The position numbers and the translations under genes are program-made. Positions 1 to 9,037 of a DNA stretch of 64,000 nt are shown piece after piece. The notes under the pieces are model-generated. The model was given only the letters and a program-made list of their open reading frames with translations, had not been told where the DNA came from and searched no databases. The DNA is from Parietichytrium sp. I65-24A (lineage: Eukaryota; Sar; Bigyra; Thraustochytrida; Thraustochytriidae): positions 28,989 through 92,988 of the forward strand of contig BLSF01000102.1 of assembly GCA_012862575.1 (NCBI GenBank), given 5' to 3'. Every line of letters starts with the position of its first letter. The first letter of the stretch is position 1.

Positions 1-960
1 GTACTCCGTACTGAGTACCATAGCCTAGACTGAGTAACGGTGACTGGTAAGTCTACTTACTGACAGTGAGTACTCACACGTACTCTCCGCTAGCTGCTGA
101 TTATCGTTCATACTACTAGTACCAAATTGCGATGGAATAACTAGTATGCAGTAGACTTTATTAAGGCATGCATTAAGAGCACGAAAAGTGTGAATGCGAT
201 TTTCTACTAGGTTAACAACGTACACTCTCTCGAGAGCTAGTACCTAGTACGCAAGTCAGTACCGGTTTTAAGAATGCTTAGTCAGTATTACTGAATTGCT
301 TTTCGAGTTCTTCACGAACCGTTCTCTTGTTCATCTCCGTTCGGCATGGAGCTGGAGGAGGGAATTCCGCAACCTTGCTTCAAGTTTGCTCTGCTTCTGT
401 TCTGATGCATGGATGGAGATTGGTAACTGTGGTGTTGTAAAAGAGCAGAAGCAACAGATATTTTAAAACTCACATTCTTGAAAAAAGAAAAAAAAATTGA
501 AAGAACAGAGAACGAATGATGATGTAATCCCATTGTCCAAATTGCCAGTCAGTCAGTCAATCAGGCACAAGACAATTGGGAAGGAAGCCAAAGAATTTGC
601 GACTGGAAGAGCATTCTCTCGTTCTCCATACCTCGCGTATCCAGTTCTACCTGTTCTGTATAAGATTCTGAATTCCTCCCATCACAAAATGATCCCAGTC
701 AGGATCAACACAACCGGTGAGACTCATTCACCAAGAACACTAGTAGTCACTCTTCATTTCGCCATCACGTGCACCGAACCTGGCTAGATGGATAGCTTAC
801 GATGCACACCGATGCCTTCTTACGCAGATTGTACTACGAACTACTACGACAACCTTACCGTCCGTCCCACTCCCATTAGCGCTCAGGAAATTCAGCTCAT
901 AATGCCCAACTACCCAATACAATAGCACCGCACCCATGTGCTACTTGCTCTTACATTCAT

Positions 961-1140
961 CTACCCCATCCCGCGCGTAGCACATCGCATAACGATAACC
1001 TTAACAGCCTCTGCACCCCTAAGCACAGCTACCCGTCTGCCCTAGTGNATCTACCCCATCCCGCGCCTAGTACACCTCATACCGATAACCTTAACAGCCT
1101 CGGCACCCCTACGCACAGCTACCCGTCTGCCCTAGTGCTA
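961..1140. repeat. Two-copy 90-bp tandem repeat
   Basis: Copies at 961-1050 and 1051-1140 both start CTACCCCATCCCGCGC and both contain CGATAACCTTAACAGCCT and CACAGCTACCCGTCTGCC. They differ at roughly ten positions. The only ambiguous base in the window (n, 1048) sits at the junction, so the true copy number may be collapsed in the assembly. Confidence 0.9.
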
Positions 1141-1226
1141 CGCAATCGCCTTTGACGCACCCTTGACTGTGAGAGCACTCTCGGCAGGAGGAGGAAGGAG
1201 CGCGCACCCCGGCGGGAGAAGGAAGG

Positions 1227-1291
1227 ATATAGATAGATAGATAGAGAGAGAGAAAGGAAAAGAGAGAGAAAGAGAGAGAGAGAGAGAGGGA
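1227..1291. repeat. GATA then GA microsatellite
   Basis: A run of GATA units passes into a long purine GA tract on the + strand, about 350 bp upstream of the U-box gene. It is low complexity and the long frames across it are artefacts. Confidence 0.85.
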
Positions 1292-1548
1292 GAGCAGCGG
1301 CGGTGCGGGCGAGGCATAGAGTTTAGGCTGTTTGCAGGTCACTCGCGACGGTCCACAGTGATTATTGGTGTCTGCTTATCTTCTTTTGTGCGTTTGTGCG
1401 TTTGTGCGTGTCGCGACTCAAGACGTGCGGCATATTTTGTTGTCAAAGGCAGACGGAAAAGAGGAGAGCACAAATTTCTTTTCGTGGAACTGGTGTGTCT
1501 GAAATTAGAAAGAGGTGAAGGAAAATTCGAGACACCGTGAACTCTGCT

Positions 1549-1628
1549 TTGTTCGCGCTGTTTTGTTCGCGTGGTTTTGTTAGCGCTGCCTTGTTAGCGC
1601 TGTCTTGTTCGCGCTGTTTTGTTCTGTG
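1549..1628. repeat. 14-bp tandem array directly upstream of a start codon
   Basis: Five consecutive 14-bp units (1549, 1563, 1577, 1591, 1605) follow the pattern TTGTTCGCGCTGTT with few changes, then a partial sixth. The array ends about 20 bp before the ATG at 1647, so it lies in the leader or core promoter of the U-box gene. Whether it binds a factor is unknown. Confidence 0.8.
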
Positions 1629-1646
1629 CAAAGCGCGGGCCAGACT

Positions 1647-3506
1647 ATGGGCAACGGCGGCTCGGTGCAGGTTGAGAAGGCTGCTTTCGAGGCCGCCCGC
1701 GACAAAAAGGGGGACCAGAAGCTGCGGCAATTGTTCAGCAAGAACAATATTACGTCGCAGCAAAAGGTTGAACTGTTCAACTCACGCGATGCAAGTGGGA
1801 GGACGCTGCTGATGGTGGCCTGCATCGCCGGCCACCCTCGAACGGTCAAATTTCTTATTGAAGAAGGTGCGCCGACTTCAGCTCTCGCCGCCAATAGCTC
1901 AGAATGCACGGCTCTTCATTTCGCCGCAGCACTGAAACGGGAGGAAAAGGCCGCTGAGCTGATCGCCATCCTTTTAGCGGCGTTTGCGGACCCAATATTT
2001 CGGGACTCGTCGAAGCGAAATGCTTTCCATGTGGCTCAGCTAAGCAACCATCTCTCCACGATTCGCCAATTGGAAGCCAAGGTCTGCGATTTTGTCGGCG
2101 AGCTAAAGTTCGAGTGCGCCACCTCGCTTCAAAGCGGCGTTGGGGCTGTTTTGGGCCAAACAGCACGCAACTCGATGATATCGCAGTTTGGGTCGCGCTG
2201 GAAGCCACGCTGGGCTGTCATCACGAGACTGCGTGGGTCCGACCGACTGGCTAAATTTCCAAAGTTAAGGTGCCCGAAATGCCTGGCCTTCCAGGATGAG
2301 GTACGGGACAGCAGCAAAGTGCACCTTATCTGCCGATGCGGACAGGTCCTTATCATTCCTCCAAAGCAGCGCGCAACTTACAACGTGCTCACACTCTATG
2401 CACACTGCAACGCAACGATACCCGATGTTGTGTATGATCTTTCTGATTGTCGGGCTGAGCTCGTGCGGGACAAGGGCCAAAGCATCGTTGTCCTTAAACT
2501 CTGTCCAGATACAGTCAACCTAGTGGACCCGGCTTATGCTGCTCGACCACGTGTTCTCGAGCATTTCCGCTCCTTCAAAAAGCGTTTTGCAGTCAAAGAT
2601 TTCGCCACCCTGCACATCACTGCAAAGGATGCTAAAACCGTGCAGCTTGCATACAACGCACTCTGCCGGAAACTTCGCAGCTGGCCGGAGCCAGATGGCA
2701 TAGCCACCGTCGGTCTGTATGGACCCGCTCCACCACCTCCGCCTCCCCGAGATTACGGCGGCGGAGATGTCCCACTTGCAATTCCCGTCAACCCCGAGTC
2801 CGAAGGCAGTTCAAGCCCAGTCCGCGTTGAAAGCCCAGAGTATTTATCTGAGTTTGACAGGTCTCTAAGTGCAGAAACTGTCAAGCCGAGCCATGCTTGG
2901 AGTACAGAAAGTGCTCCGTTTTCTCAAAACTCTTTTGGCCATGCTGAGGATTGGAGTTGCGCTGGCTGTACATATCTAAATAATAGCTCCAGGGTAAGCT
3001 GTGAGATGTGCGGCGACGGGAGAAGAATCGCTCGTCCTTCTCCACCTTCACCTCCTACTCAAAGCCCTCCGCGCAACACGCCGCCACCCCCTCCTCCAAG
3101 ATCGCCGCGCACCGACTTGCAGAGCCAATGCTCCTCAGATACCACAGACTCTCCAATGGAGCCCTCTGCTCCGATGCAATCAGAAGTAGAGTCTACGACC
3201 ATGGCGGCTGCAGAAGCTGCGTCTATTCTGGAGGTCCCTGACGCTGTGGGCAGAACGCCATCGAAGGAGATTGATATCGAGCCCTTTCTTTGCCCCATCA
3301 CCCAAAAAATAATGATTGACCCTGTCTCCACCTCTGACGGAATCACATACGAAAGAGCCGCGATCAAGGAGTGGTTTGACGCCGGTCACGTCACCTCTCC
3401 GGCTTCTGGCGAACAGCTGCAGAGCACCCTACTGGTCCCAAATATTGCACTTCGGACGTTGATTGCATACCGTCGGTCACAGGGCGAGCTGCAGAGTACC
3501 TCGTAA
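1647..3506 (+). CDS. Ankyrin / zinc-ribbon / RanBP2-finger / U-box protein (putative E3 ubiquitin ligase)
   Basis: Single exon, 619 aa. The first ATG is at 1647; the open frame upstream of it has no ATG. Residues 47-115 look like two ankyrin repeats (GRTLLMVACIAGHPRTVKFL, then SECTALHFAAA). Around 208-236 a zinc-ribbon-like CPKC...CRC arrangement is visible. A proline-rich linker follows, then a RanBP2-type finger at 436-460 (WSCAGC...CEMC), a type often able to bind ubiquitin, and a C-terminal U-box at 545-615 (FLCPITQKIMIDPV...YER..I..W). U-boxes recruit E2 enzymes, so an E3 ligase role is likely; substrates are unknown. The N-terminus MGNGGSV fits the N-myristoylation pattern, suggesting membrane attachment (inference). 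The sorting-nexin gene converges 550 bp downstream. I am confident of the domains but know no named orthologue with this order. Confidence 0.9.
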   Translation: MGNGGSVQVEKAAFEAARDKKGDQKLRQLFSKNNITSQQKVELFNSRDASGRTLLMVACIAGHPRTVKFLIEEGAPTSALAANSSECTALHFAAALKREEKAAELIAILLAAFADPIFRDSSKRNAFHVAQLSNHLSTIRQLEAKVCDFVGELKFECATSLQSGVGAVLGQTARNSMISQFGSRWKPRWAVITRLRGSDRLAKFPKLRCPKCLAFQDEVRDSSKVHLICRCGQVLIIPPKQRATYNVLTLYAHCNATIPDVVYDLSDCRAELVRDKGQSIVVLKLCPDTVNLVDPAYAARPRVLEHFRSFKKRFAVKDFATLHITAKDAKTVQLAYNALCRKLRSWPEPDGIATVGLYGPAPPPPPPRDYGGGDVPLAIPVNPESEGSSSPVRVESPEYLSEFDRSLSAETVKPSHAWSTESAPFSQNSFGHAEDWSCAGCTYLNNSSRVSCEMCGDGRRIARPSPPSPPTQSPPRNTPPPPPPRSPRTDLQSQCSSDTTDSPMEPSAPMQSEVESTTMAAAEAASILEVPDAVGRTPSKEIDIEPFLCPITQKIMIDPVSTSDGITYERAAIKEWFDAGHVTSPASGEQLQSTLLVPNIALRTLIAYRRSQGELQSTS

Positions 3507-4056
3507 AACTAGATATGCATCTGTCCCGCGCAGCAACAACGCTTTGCCAGGGTCTTGTATTTACACATTGTCACTGAATGAATGAACTAGATTGAATGAA
3601 CTAGATTGAATTTCATATGAATATGTCTACATAATCTTTGCCTTTGTCCTCGTTTCACACATTTCGCTGTTGGTGAACTTTTAATTGAGAGGGATTTCCC
3701 GCACACAGTGACGAGCTAGTCACGTGTACGGCGATGCAACGCTTCAAAATCAGCTACTTTGGCAAGCTAGAGCGAAGCGCTGGGGCGTCCCGAGCTCCTA
3801 AAACAAAAGGGTTGATTGAGAGGAATGTTTGCTATGTATTTGATACCAAGCTGTACAAAATAAAATTTACATGGTTCTATGGTCTTCTCGCAACCTTGTG
3901 AAAATGTTCGCGTGATATTTGACAGTTTCGAAGGATATACGTACACCTACGAGACAAGCTTCTCGGCCGCAACACGAGTCTGATGATACGAAAGCATGGG
4001 CAAGCACACACGGAACTTATCTCACAGGTGCCCCACCGATCGCCGAGTTGCTCAAC
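3507..4056. other. Convergent intergenic region
   Basis: This 550-bp gap lies between two 3' ends. A short direct repeat TGAATGAACTAGAT occurs twice near 3583-3605. AT-rich stretches around 3840-3870 may contain poly(A) signals for either gene. No gene seen. Confidence 0.6.
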
Positions 4057-5628
4057 TCAAAAATATTGAGGCTCCGCTTGCCAATACCGGGGCGACTCTC
4101 TTTCCCACTCCAACCGAATCCGGTTGACCTCTGTCAGATGCGCAACAGTCCCTGTCGTGTCGCTGTCTTGCATGTACTTGAGAAATGCCTCCAAAATCCG
4201 CCGGTTTTCGCTGGCGCGAGCGACACCGATATGCGCAATGCGCACGACAGATTGTGCAAGATCTTGCTCGGTCTTTGCTTTCGCAGACGACATATCCTTC
4301 TCCAGATCACCGAGACGCTTTATATTGAAGGAGGCCCTCTTGATCGGCTTTCCAAGAGCCTCGAGTTTCTGAATCTCCCGAAGCTCGGCGATGCACCTCT
4401 CAAATGCGGCGCGCGCTCCTTGCACGACCAACGCGCTCTGCAGCGCTGGCTGCAAGCAGCCCATGCTTTCATCTCGATGCTTCGCTTCTGTCACGAAGTC
4501 CAGGTCATTTGCACTCAGCTGCTGGAGCGCCCCACTGAAGGCTTCGTTGAGCTCTCTCTCTTCCTGACTAATACCGGTGTCGCAATCATTTAAACCGAGG
4601 AGAGCGTCAGCCACGAGCGTCAGTTGGGCTGCCTCATCATCAACTGCCCGCACCAAGCCCAAAAAACTCTTGGCAAAGTGAGTGATGGCCTCCACTCGCC
4701 CGTTTTCCGCGTCAAACTTAACATGGAGGCTCTCCGGTAGTGTTGTATCAGGAAATCCTGCTTTGGTGGTTTCCAGCGGCGTCGGAGTACTGCACAACAG
4801 CGAATATGCACGTTGCATGGATTGGAACTTGACGTTGAGCTTATCGTGGCACTGAAGCCAGCCCTCAAATGACTGCTTGGGACCTCCGCGAAAGATCTTG
4901 TCCGACATCGAGGTGAACAGCTGAGAGAACGAGTTTCTCGACCCAGTAGGAGAGTCCCTATGCTTGTTCTTGCCTGTCTCCTCCTCCTCCTCCTCCTCTT
5001 TCCCTTCGTTCCAGCCAAGCAACCTGCTCATGCTCGACTTCCACTGTGACACAAAGTCATGCGAGTTGTCTGTGAGAAGAAGTTTGTCGAGTCTGTTCTG
5101 CCACTCCTCTGTCTGATCAAAGAGAAAGTGCCTCACCCAGTCGCACTCTCTCAAAACTTTGTGTTGGTGAATAACACGGAGGAACGCTTGGATCCACTCC
5201 ACACGTTCTTTGCAAATTTCTTCGGTGTGATTGGCAATCTTTTTGGCAGGGTGCACCGGCACCAAATGCTGCGGGAAAATTTGCACAAGGAGGTTAAACA
5301 GGAGAACGACATCCGAGAACCTCCGGTAAACCGAGATCTTTCGCTTATTAGCACACCGCGTGATCTTATACCTACAATGCGCGTTAAATGCCGGCCCGTG
5401 CCACTCGTACCCTTCGACAACCACCATGGTAGTATCCACCGCAGGAAGGTCCTCGTACATGCTCAGCGTTTGGCGCATCTGCCCAAGCTCCTCTTCCACC
5501 GATTCCGAACCGCCACTTGACTCCAACACATCCCGGCCACCAGCAGGATTCTTCGCCGATGATTCGCCGCATGGGTTGGCCTCCAAACCCAAACCCAAAC
5601 CCATAAGGCTCTCCTCCGAGCTGATCAT
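4057..5628 (-). CDS. Sorting nexin with PX and BAR-like regions (SNX8/Mvp1-type)
   Basis: Single exon, 523 aa. After an acidic, low-complexity N-terminus, residues about 65-175 form a PX domain: the core RYKITRCANKRKISVYRRFSD matches the phosphoinositide-binding (R)RYSDF region, followed by the conserved PxxP-like segment (PVHPAKK) and the helical end WVRHFLF. The remaining ~330 residues are helical and match a Vps5/BAR-type tail (YSLLCS...HFAKSFLGLVRAVDDEAAQL). SNX-BAR proteins bind PI3P on endosomes and shape recycling tubules. The arrangement best resembles the SNX8/Mvp1 group, though I cannot exclude SNX1/2-type. An E-rich tract (about 213-220) sits between the domains. The start at 5628 is a genuine ATG. 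Confidence 0.85.
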   Translation of the reverse strand: MISSEESLMGLGLGLEANPCGESSAKNPAGGRDVLESSGGSESVEEELGQMRQTLSMYEDLPAVDTTMVVVEGYEWHGPAFNAHCRYKITRCANKRKISVYRRFSDVVLLFNLLVQIFPQHLVPVHPAKKIANHTEEICKERVEWIQAFLRVIHQHKVLRECDWVRHFLFDQTEEWQNRLDKLLLTDNSHDFVSQWKSSMSRLLGWNEGKEEEEEEETGKNKHRDSPTGSRNSFSQLFTSMSDKIFRGGPKQSFEGWLQCHDKLNVKFQSMQRAYSLLCSTPTPLETTKAGFPDTTLPESLHVKFDAENGRVEAITHFAKSFLGLVRAVDDEAAQLTLVADALLGLNDCDTGISQEERELNEAFSGALQQLSANDLDFVTEAKHRDESMGCLQPALQSALVVQGARAAFERCIAELREIQKLEALGKPIKRASFNIKRLGDLEKDMSSAKAKTEQDLAQSVVRIAHIGVARASENRRILEAFLKYMQDSDTTGTVAHLTEVNRIRLEWERESPRYWQAEPQYF

Positions 5629-5646
5629 TGTCGCAACCGCCGCTGC

Positions 5647-5720
5647 TCAACACTCTCAACACTCTCAACACTCTCAACGACACACTCTTCCAATACTCAA
5701 GACTCAAGACTCTCAACTCA
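5647..5720. repeat. CTCAACA tandem repeats upstream of the sorting nexin
   Basis: The unit ACTCTCAACA recurs about four times from 5647, then degenerates to ACTCAAG repeats. The array begins about 20 bp upstream of the minus-strand ATG at 5628, a placement like that of the 14-bp array before the U-box gene. Confidence 0.75.
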
Positions 5721-6354
5721 AGACTCCCAAAATGAGTTGGCAGCCAGCCAACGAGCGAAACCTTTGCTCTCCGCGCTGCCAATTGAGGACCCCCGGAGAG
5801 CTGCCAGCACAGTTTCCCAACCTCCTCAGCCTTCTCCTTCTACTTCTTCTCCTTCTTCTTCTTCTTCCCGCGGCAGTGTACGCGGCGCGGACTGACTCCA
5901 CGTATGCGCCTCTCTTTTCCTCCTTCCTCCTTCTTTATCCTTGTTTGCGTTATGCCAAGTAGTGTGTCTCACAGTCAATGTGACTCCCCGTTAGAGACCT
6001 ACGTCCGATCTAAGCGTAACATTAAGACCAAGTTCTCGCCGGTGTAGGAATTAGGATAGCTATCAAGTAGCATAACCTCCTCACCGCCTGGAGAGATGTT
6101 ATAGTTTGGCGTAAGGAGGGATTATTGTACGCATCTTAGGACGTTCTATTGTGGACTAATGGAACGGCCTATGATGCGAAGTGTTAGAAGAGGCTAGATG
6201 GAACGTGATTTGCTGGTCCGTAGAAGGTTTCTATTCGAGCGAGTATACGCGAGCGTAAGGAAGGAGTAGTCCCTGGCTACAGGCGGGCTAGGAAATATCT
6301 CCGAAGGTTCCGAGAAGGTTTGAAAGGTTTTGGAGATGTTGCGTGTACACCTAC

Positions 6355-6370
6355 TGACTGTGAGTACTGA
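6355..6370. promoter_or_regulatory. Representative copy of the dispersed TGACTGTGA motif
   Basis: CTGACTGTGAGTACTG. The core TGACTGTGA or its complement also occurs near 1164, 5969, 9094, 15684, 20454, 24972, 25882, 36712 and 53257. The related TGACAGTGA/TCACTGTCA occurs near 61, 9325, 13308, 15466 and 22700. All copies I found are outside predicted coding exons. Function is unknown. Confidence 0.55.
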
Positions 6371-6422
6371 TCAAAGTGGGTCTAACAGTGGGTTCTCCTG
6401 ATGGTCGCGTCGGTTCTAAGCC

Positions 6423-6474
6423 GGTTCCACAAGCTGGTTCCACAAGCCGGTTCCATATCCTGGTTCCACGAGTT
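6423..6474. repeat. 13-bp tandem array GGTTCCACAAGCY
   Basis: Four consecutive 13-bp units on the motif GGTTCCACAAGCT with a few substitutions, then a truncated unit. It directly precedes the AATTCAGA-type repeat. Confidence 0.8.
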
Positions 6475-6478
6475 GGTT

Positions 6479-6531
6479 AGAAATCAGAATTCAGAAATCT
6501 GAGTTCTGAGTTCTGAATTCTGAATTCTGAC
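6479..6531. repeat. AATTCAGA / TCTGAATT palindromic repeat
   Basis: AATCAGAATTCAGAAATCTG is followed by several TTCTGAATTCTGA units in the opposite sense, so the block can fold on itself. The same vocabulary recurs at 20389-20460, 22638-22710, 23606-23660 and 52600-52625, always outside genes. Confidence 0.75.
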
Positions 6532-7065
6532 GGAGCCAGATCGGTTTCCAAGTTGGTTCTCCCATCGAATTGAAGCGAAAAGCAAATATTAGTCCAGTCC
6601 AAGATGTGAAGTCGCGATAGCGTTCGCCGACGCGTCAGATGAGGCGCAAGATTCGACAACTTTCTCCAAGGCACCGCTCTTTGTATGTCTACAGATACCG
6701 CGGCAACGCGCTCATTTTCACTGCAATCACCTCCAATCTCGCAAACAGCACTCGAATGGATATGCTTATCGAATGCTCCAAAACGCACTGTGTGTTCTCC
6801 TCCAAAGGTCAACGGCAGCGCTCCCTCAATCAAACTTTTTACGCAGATAAATTCCCATCGAAGAACCATCACCATGTCTCACGTCTTGACCATATAGACA
6901 AGCGGTGCGGAACGCACTGCGGAACGCGGTGCGGAACGCCTCAGCGGAGCCGACGAGAGCCCTTTTACTCTTACACAATTTCCTATCTGGCCACGTACGG
7001 CGTGCATGTGCATTCCCACTTGCTCTTTGCATACTTTTTCCATCTTTTTCCATCCACCCAAACCT

Positions 7066-7066
7066 C

Positions 7067-7093
<27 letters not shown>
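7066..7093. repeat. (TC)n(TA)n microsatellite
   Basis: A run of CT dinucleotides passes directly into TA dinucleotides about 130 bp upstream of the TTL-like start codon. It probably lies in the promoter or leader. Confidence 0.85.
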
Positions 7094-7098
<5 letters not shown>

Positions 7099-7222
7099 CA
7101 GTCCCCGCGCACCAAACGTGACGTACGTGCGTACGCGCCGCTAGCAACGGTCCGTAGTAGCGCGCGGTGCAGGCGTGTCGAGGAGGAGGAAGGAGGACGG
7201 AGTAAGGAGGAGGAAGGAGGAG

Positions 7223-9037
7223 ATGGTGTCCGTGAGCAGTCCTAGGAAACCGTCCTCGCGCAGGTCGGGAGGGTTCGTGTGGAGGAACGTTCTTTTGTTC
7301 TCGCTCATTCCGGGAAACGTCCTCGCGCTGGTGCTCCTGTGGCACGCACAGGCGCAGAGCGGCGCGCCCAAGCAGACCGTGCTGTACAAGCACGTGTTCT
7401 ACACTGATCCCAGCGCAGTGTGGCAGGAGCTGCCCGAGAATGTCCAGGTTGAATCGGCCGGCCTTAATGATGAGACGGACTTGAAGAAGAAGAAGGCGAT
7501 CTCATGGGATGCTCAAGATGAGTTGGAGCAGCAGCAGCAAAAGCAGCAGCAGCAGGCTGAGCGGGGATTGGACTCGAGCGCAGTGAAGGAATTCGGACAG
7601 ATTGAACAGATTGGGCTGATGGATGAACTCGCCAACTTTGATGAGGGTAGGGTTGATCACGAAAGGGACGATTTGGGCGCTCGGGAGGGCGAGATCATAA
7701 GTGAATTGAACGCCATTGCTCATGAGCTCGAACAGGAGAGCCAGGAAGAGAAGGAGAAGGAGAAGGAGGTCCGCAGGATGGGCGACAACCAGGCTGCAAA
7801 CCACCTGTCTTCCTGGACACAGGCCAAGGCCGACGAGTACGCAGATGATGCGAGCGATGACTTTGTGAACCTTCCAGTCCAGATCTCTCCGACTCATAGA
7901 AGGACATTTGCAAACCTTAGAACCTCCAACTGTGCGTATTTGTGCGACACACTCAAGCAGAGCAATTGGAAGCTGGTGACCAGCTACCCGTCCATGTTGT
8001 TGCTGAGGTGGTACAGCTACGACAAGTACAAGCATCTCAAGCGCACGATCATCAACCAGGTTGGGCACGGATCTTCGTGCATTGGCGGTGGGAAAGGCGC
8101 TCAGCTTCGCTGCAGACAAGACCTCGTGGCCCGCAGGGGAAAGTGCGACTACAACGACTTGCAGATTCAACCCCGCCAGTGGAATATTCAGAACGTGTCA
8201 GAGTGCAGATCTTTCTTTGACCATGTCTCTCAGCAGCCAGACAAGATATACATTCGCAAGCCTGGAGGCTCACAGCACGGGCGTGGAATCACTTTACACC
8301 ACGGCATCGAAGGACTCACGTCTTACAAGTCATGTAAAAAGCGGCTGAAGGAGGGTGTCATTATGCAAGAGTACCTCGAGAAACCAGCGCTGATGAAGAA
8401 TCACAAATTTGATCTGCGGACCTACCTTTTGGTGGCGTCCACAAATCCCTTGCTAGTGTTCTTTCACGAGGGCTTTATTCGTCGATCAGAGCGCCCATAC
8501 GTGACCAATAGCTCCTCCGCGCTTTCCGACGTCCGCGTGCACGTCACCAATTCTGTCAAGCAGAGCAACGACAACCACTTTTTCAGCTTTGCCCAGCTCA
8601 ACAAAATGCTGGTCGAAGACTACGACTTCCCGAAGAACTTTATGCACGACGAGTTTAGGCAGCGCGCCGTGCAGGTGAGCGAGTTTCTCGTGCACGCCGC
8701 TGGATTCGAGAGACGCCGGGGAAGGTTTCAGCTCTTCGCTTTGGACTGGATGTTGGACACGAAAGGGAATGCTCTCTTGCTGGAAGCAAACGGTGACCCT
8801 TCCGTTGTGGACTATCCGGGAACTGGCCTCACGCCCATCTTGTGGGAGAGCATGTTTGATCTCATCGACAAAGTTCACACCTCGCCTTCCTCTCTGAAAA
8901 TCCCTCGCAACACGATCAACGATCGCGGGCTTCCAACTTATGACTTCAAGGGTTGGCACCTGGTTTACAACGAGCTAGCGGCAGACGCAACCCCGACACG
9001 ATCTTACGACGCCTGCAAGGTTTTCGGTGGCCGTTAG
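7223..9037 (+). CDS. Tubulin-tyrosine-ligase-like (TTL/ATP-grasp) protein with N-terminal membrane anchor
   Basis: Single exon, 604 aa, from the first ATG at 7223; 16 further upstream codons are open but have no ATG. Basic residues precede a hydrophobic segment at about 18-41 (WRNVLLFSLIPGNVLALVLL), which reads as a signal anchor or uncleaved signal peptide. An acidic, Q-rich linker covers about 90-190. The TTL domain runs from about 237 to 560: IYIRKPGGSQHGRGI (ATP-grasp lysine/glycine loop), VIMQEYL, KFDLRTYLLV and, near 519, LLLEANGDPSV, the metal-binding end of the fold. TTL enzymes add amino acids to tubulin or other proteins in the cytosol. An anchor here would put the domain in the secretory lumen, so the substrate may not be tubulin. 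Confidence 0.85.
   Translation: MVSVSSPRKPSSRRSGGFVWRNVLLFSLIPGNVLALVLLWHAQAQSGAPKQTVLYKHVFYTDPSAVWQELPENVQVESAGLNDETDLKKKKAISWDAQDELEQQQQKQQQQAERGLDSSAVKEFGQIEQIGLMDELANFDEGRVDHERDDLGAREGEIISELNAIAHELEQESQEEKEKEKEVRRMGDNQAANHLSSWTQAKADEYADDASDDFVNLPVQISPTHRRTFANLRTSNCAYLCDTLKQSNWKLVTSYPSMLLLRWYSYDKYKHLKRTIINQVGHGSSCIGGGKGAQLRCRQDLVARRGKCDYNDLQIQPRQWNIQNVSECRSFFDHVSQQPDKIYIRKPGGSQHGRGITLHHGIEGLTSYKSCKKRLKEGVIMQEYLEKPALMKNHKFDLRTYLLVASTNPLLVFFHEGFIRRSERPYVTNSSSALSDVRVHVTNSVKQSNDNHFFSFAQLNKMLVEDYDFPKNFMHDEFRQRAVQVSEFLVHAAGFERRRGRFQLFALDWMLDTKGNALLLEANGDPSVVDYPGTGLTPILWESMFDLIDKVHTSPSSLKIPRNTINDRGLPTYDFKGWHLVYNELAADATPTRSYDACKVFGGR

Larger units (their letters stand above)
1..1646. other. Gene-free left flank and upstream region of the U-box gene
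   Basis: I see no convincing gene here. The first 80 bases are rich in GTAC and include TGACAGTGAGTACTCAC at 61-77. A copy of TTGACTGTGAG lies at 1163-1173. A two-copy 90-bp repeat, a GATA/GA tract and a 14-bp tandem array are listed separately. The short open frames present are not protein-like. Confidence 0.6.
5629..7222. other. Divergent intergenic region between sorting nexin and TTL-like genes
   Basis: Both neighbours are transcribed outward. On the sorting-nexin side there are CTCAACA repeats (5647-5720) and a CTT tract (5826-5868). TCACAGTCA is at 5969-5977 and CTGACTGTGAGTACTG at 6355-6370. A 13-bp array (6423-6474), AATTCAGA-type palindromic repeats (6479-6530) and a TC/TA microsatellite follow. 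Frames at 6477-6875 (-) and 6639-7121 (+) have atypical composition and no recognisable domain, so I do not call them genes. Confidence 0.6.

Noticed and set aside
5360-5962. 200-aa open frame on + strand opposite the sorting nexin start
   Set aside because: It is antisense to the PX domain and ends in a leucine run made by a CTT microsatellite.
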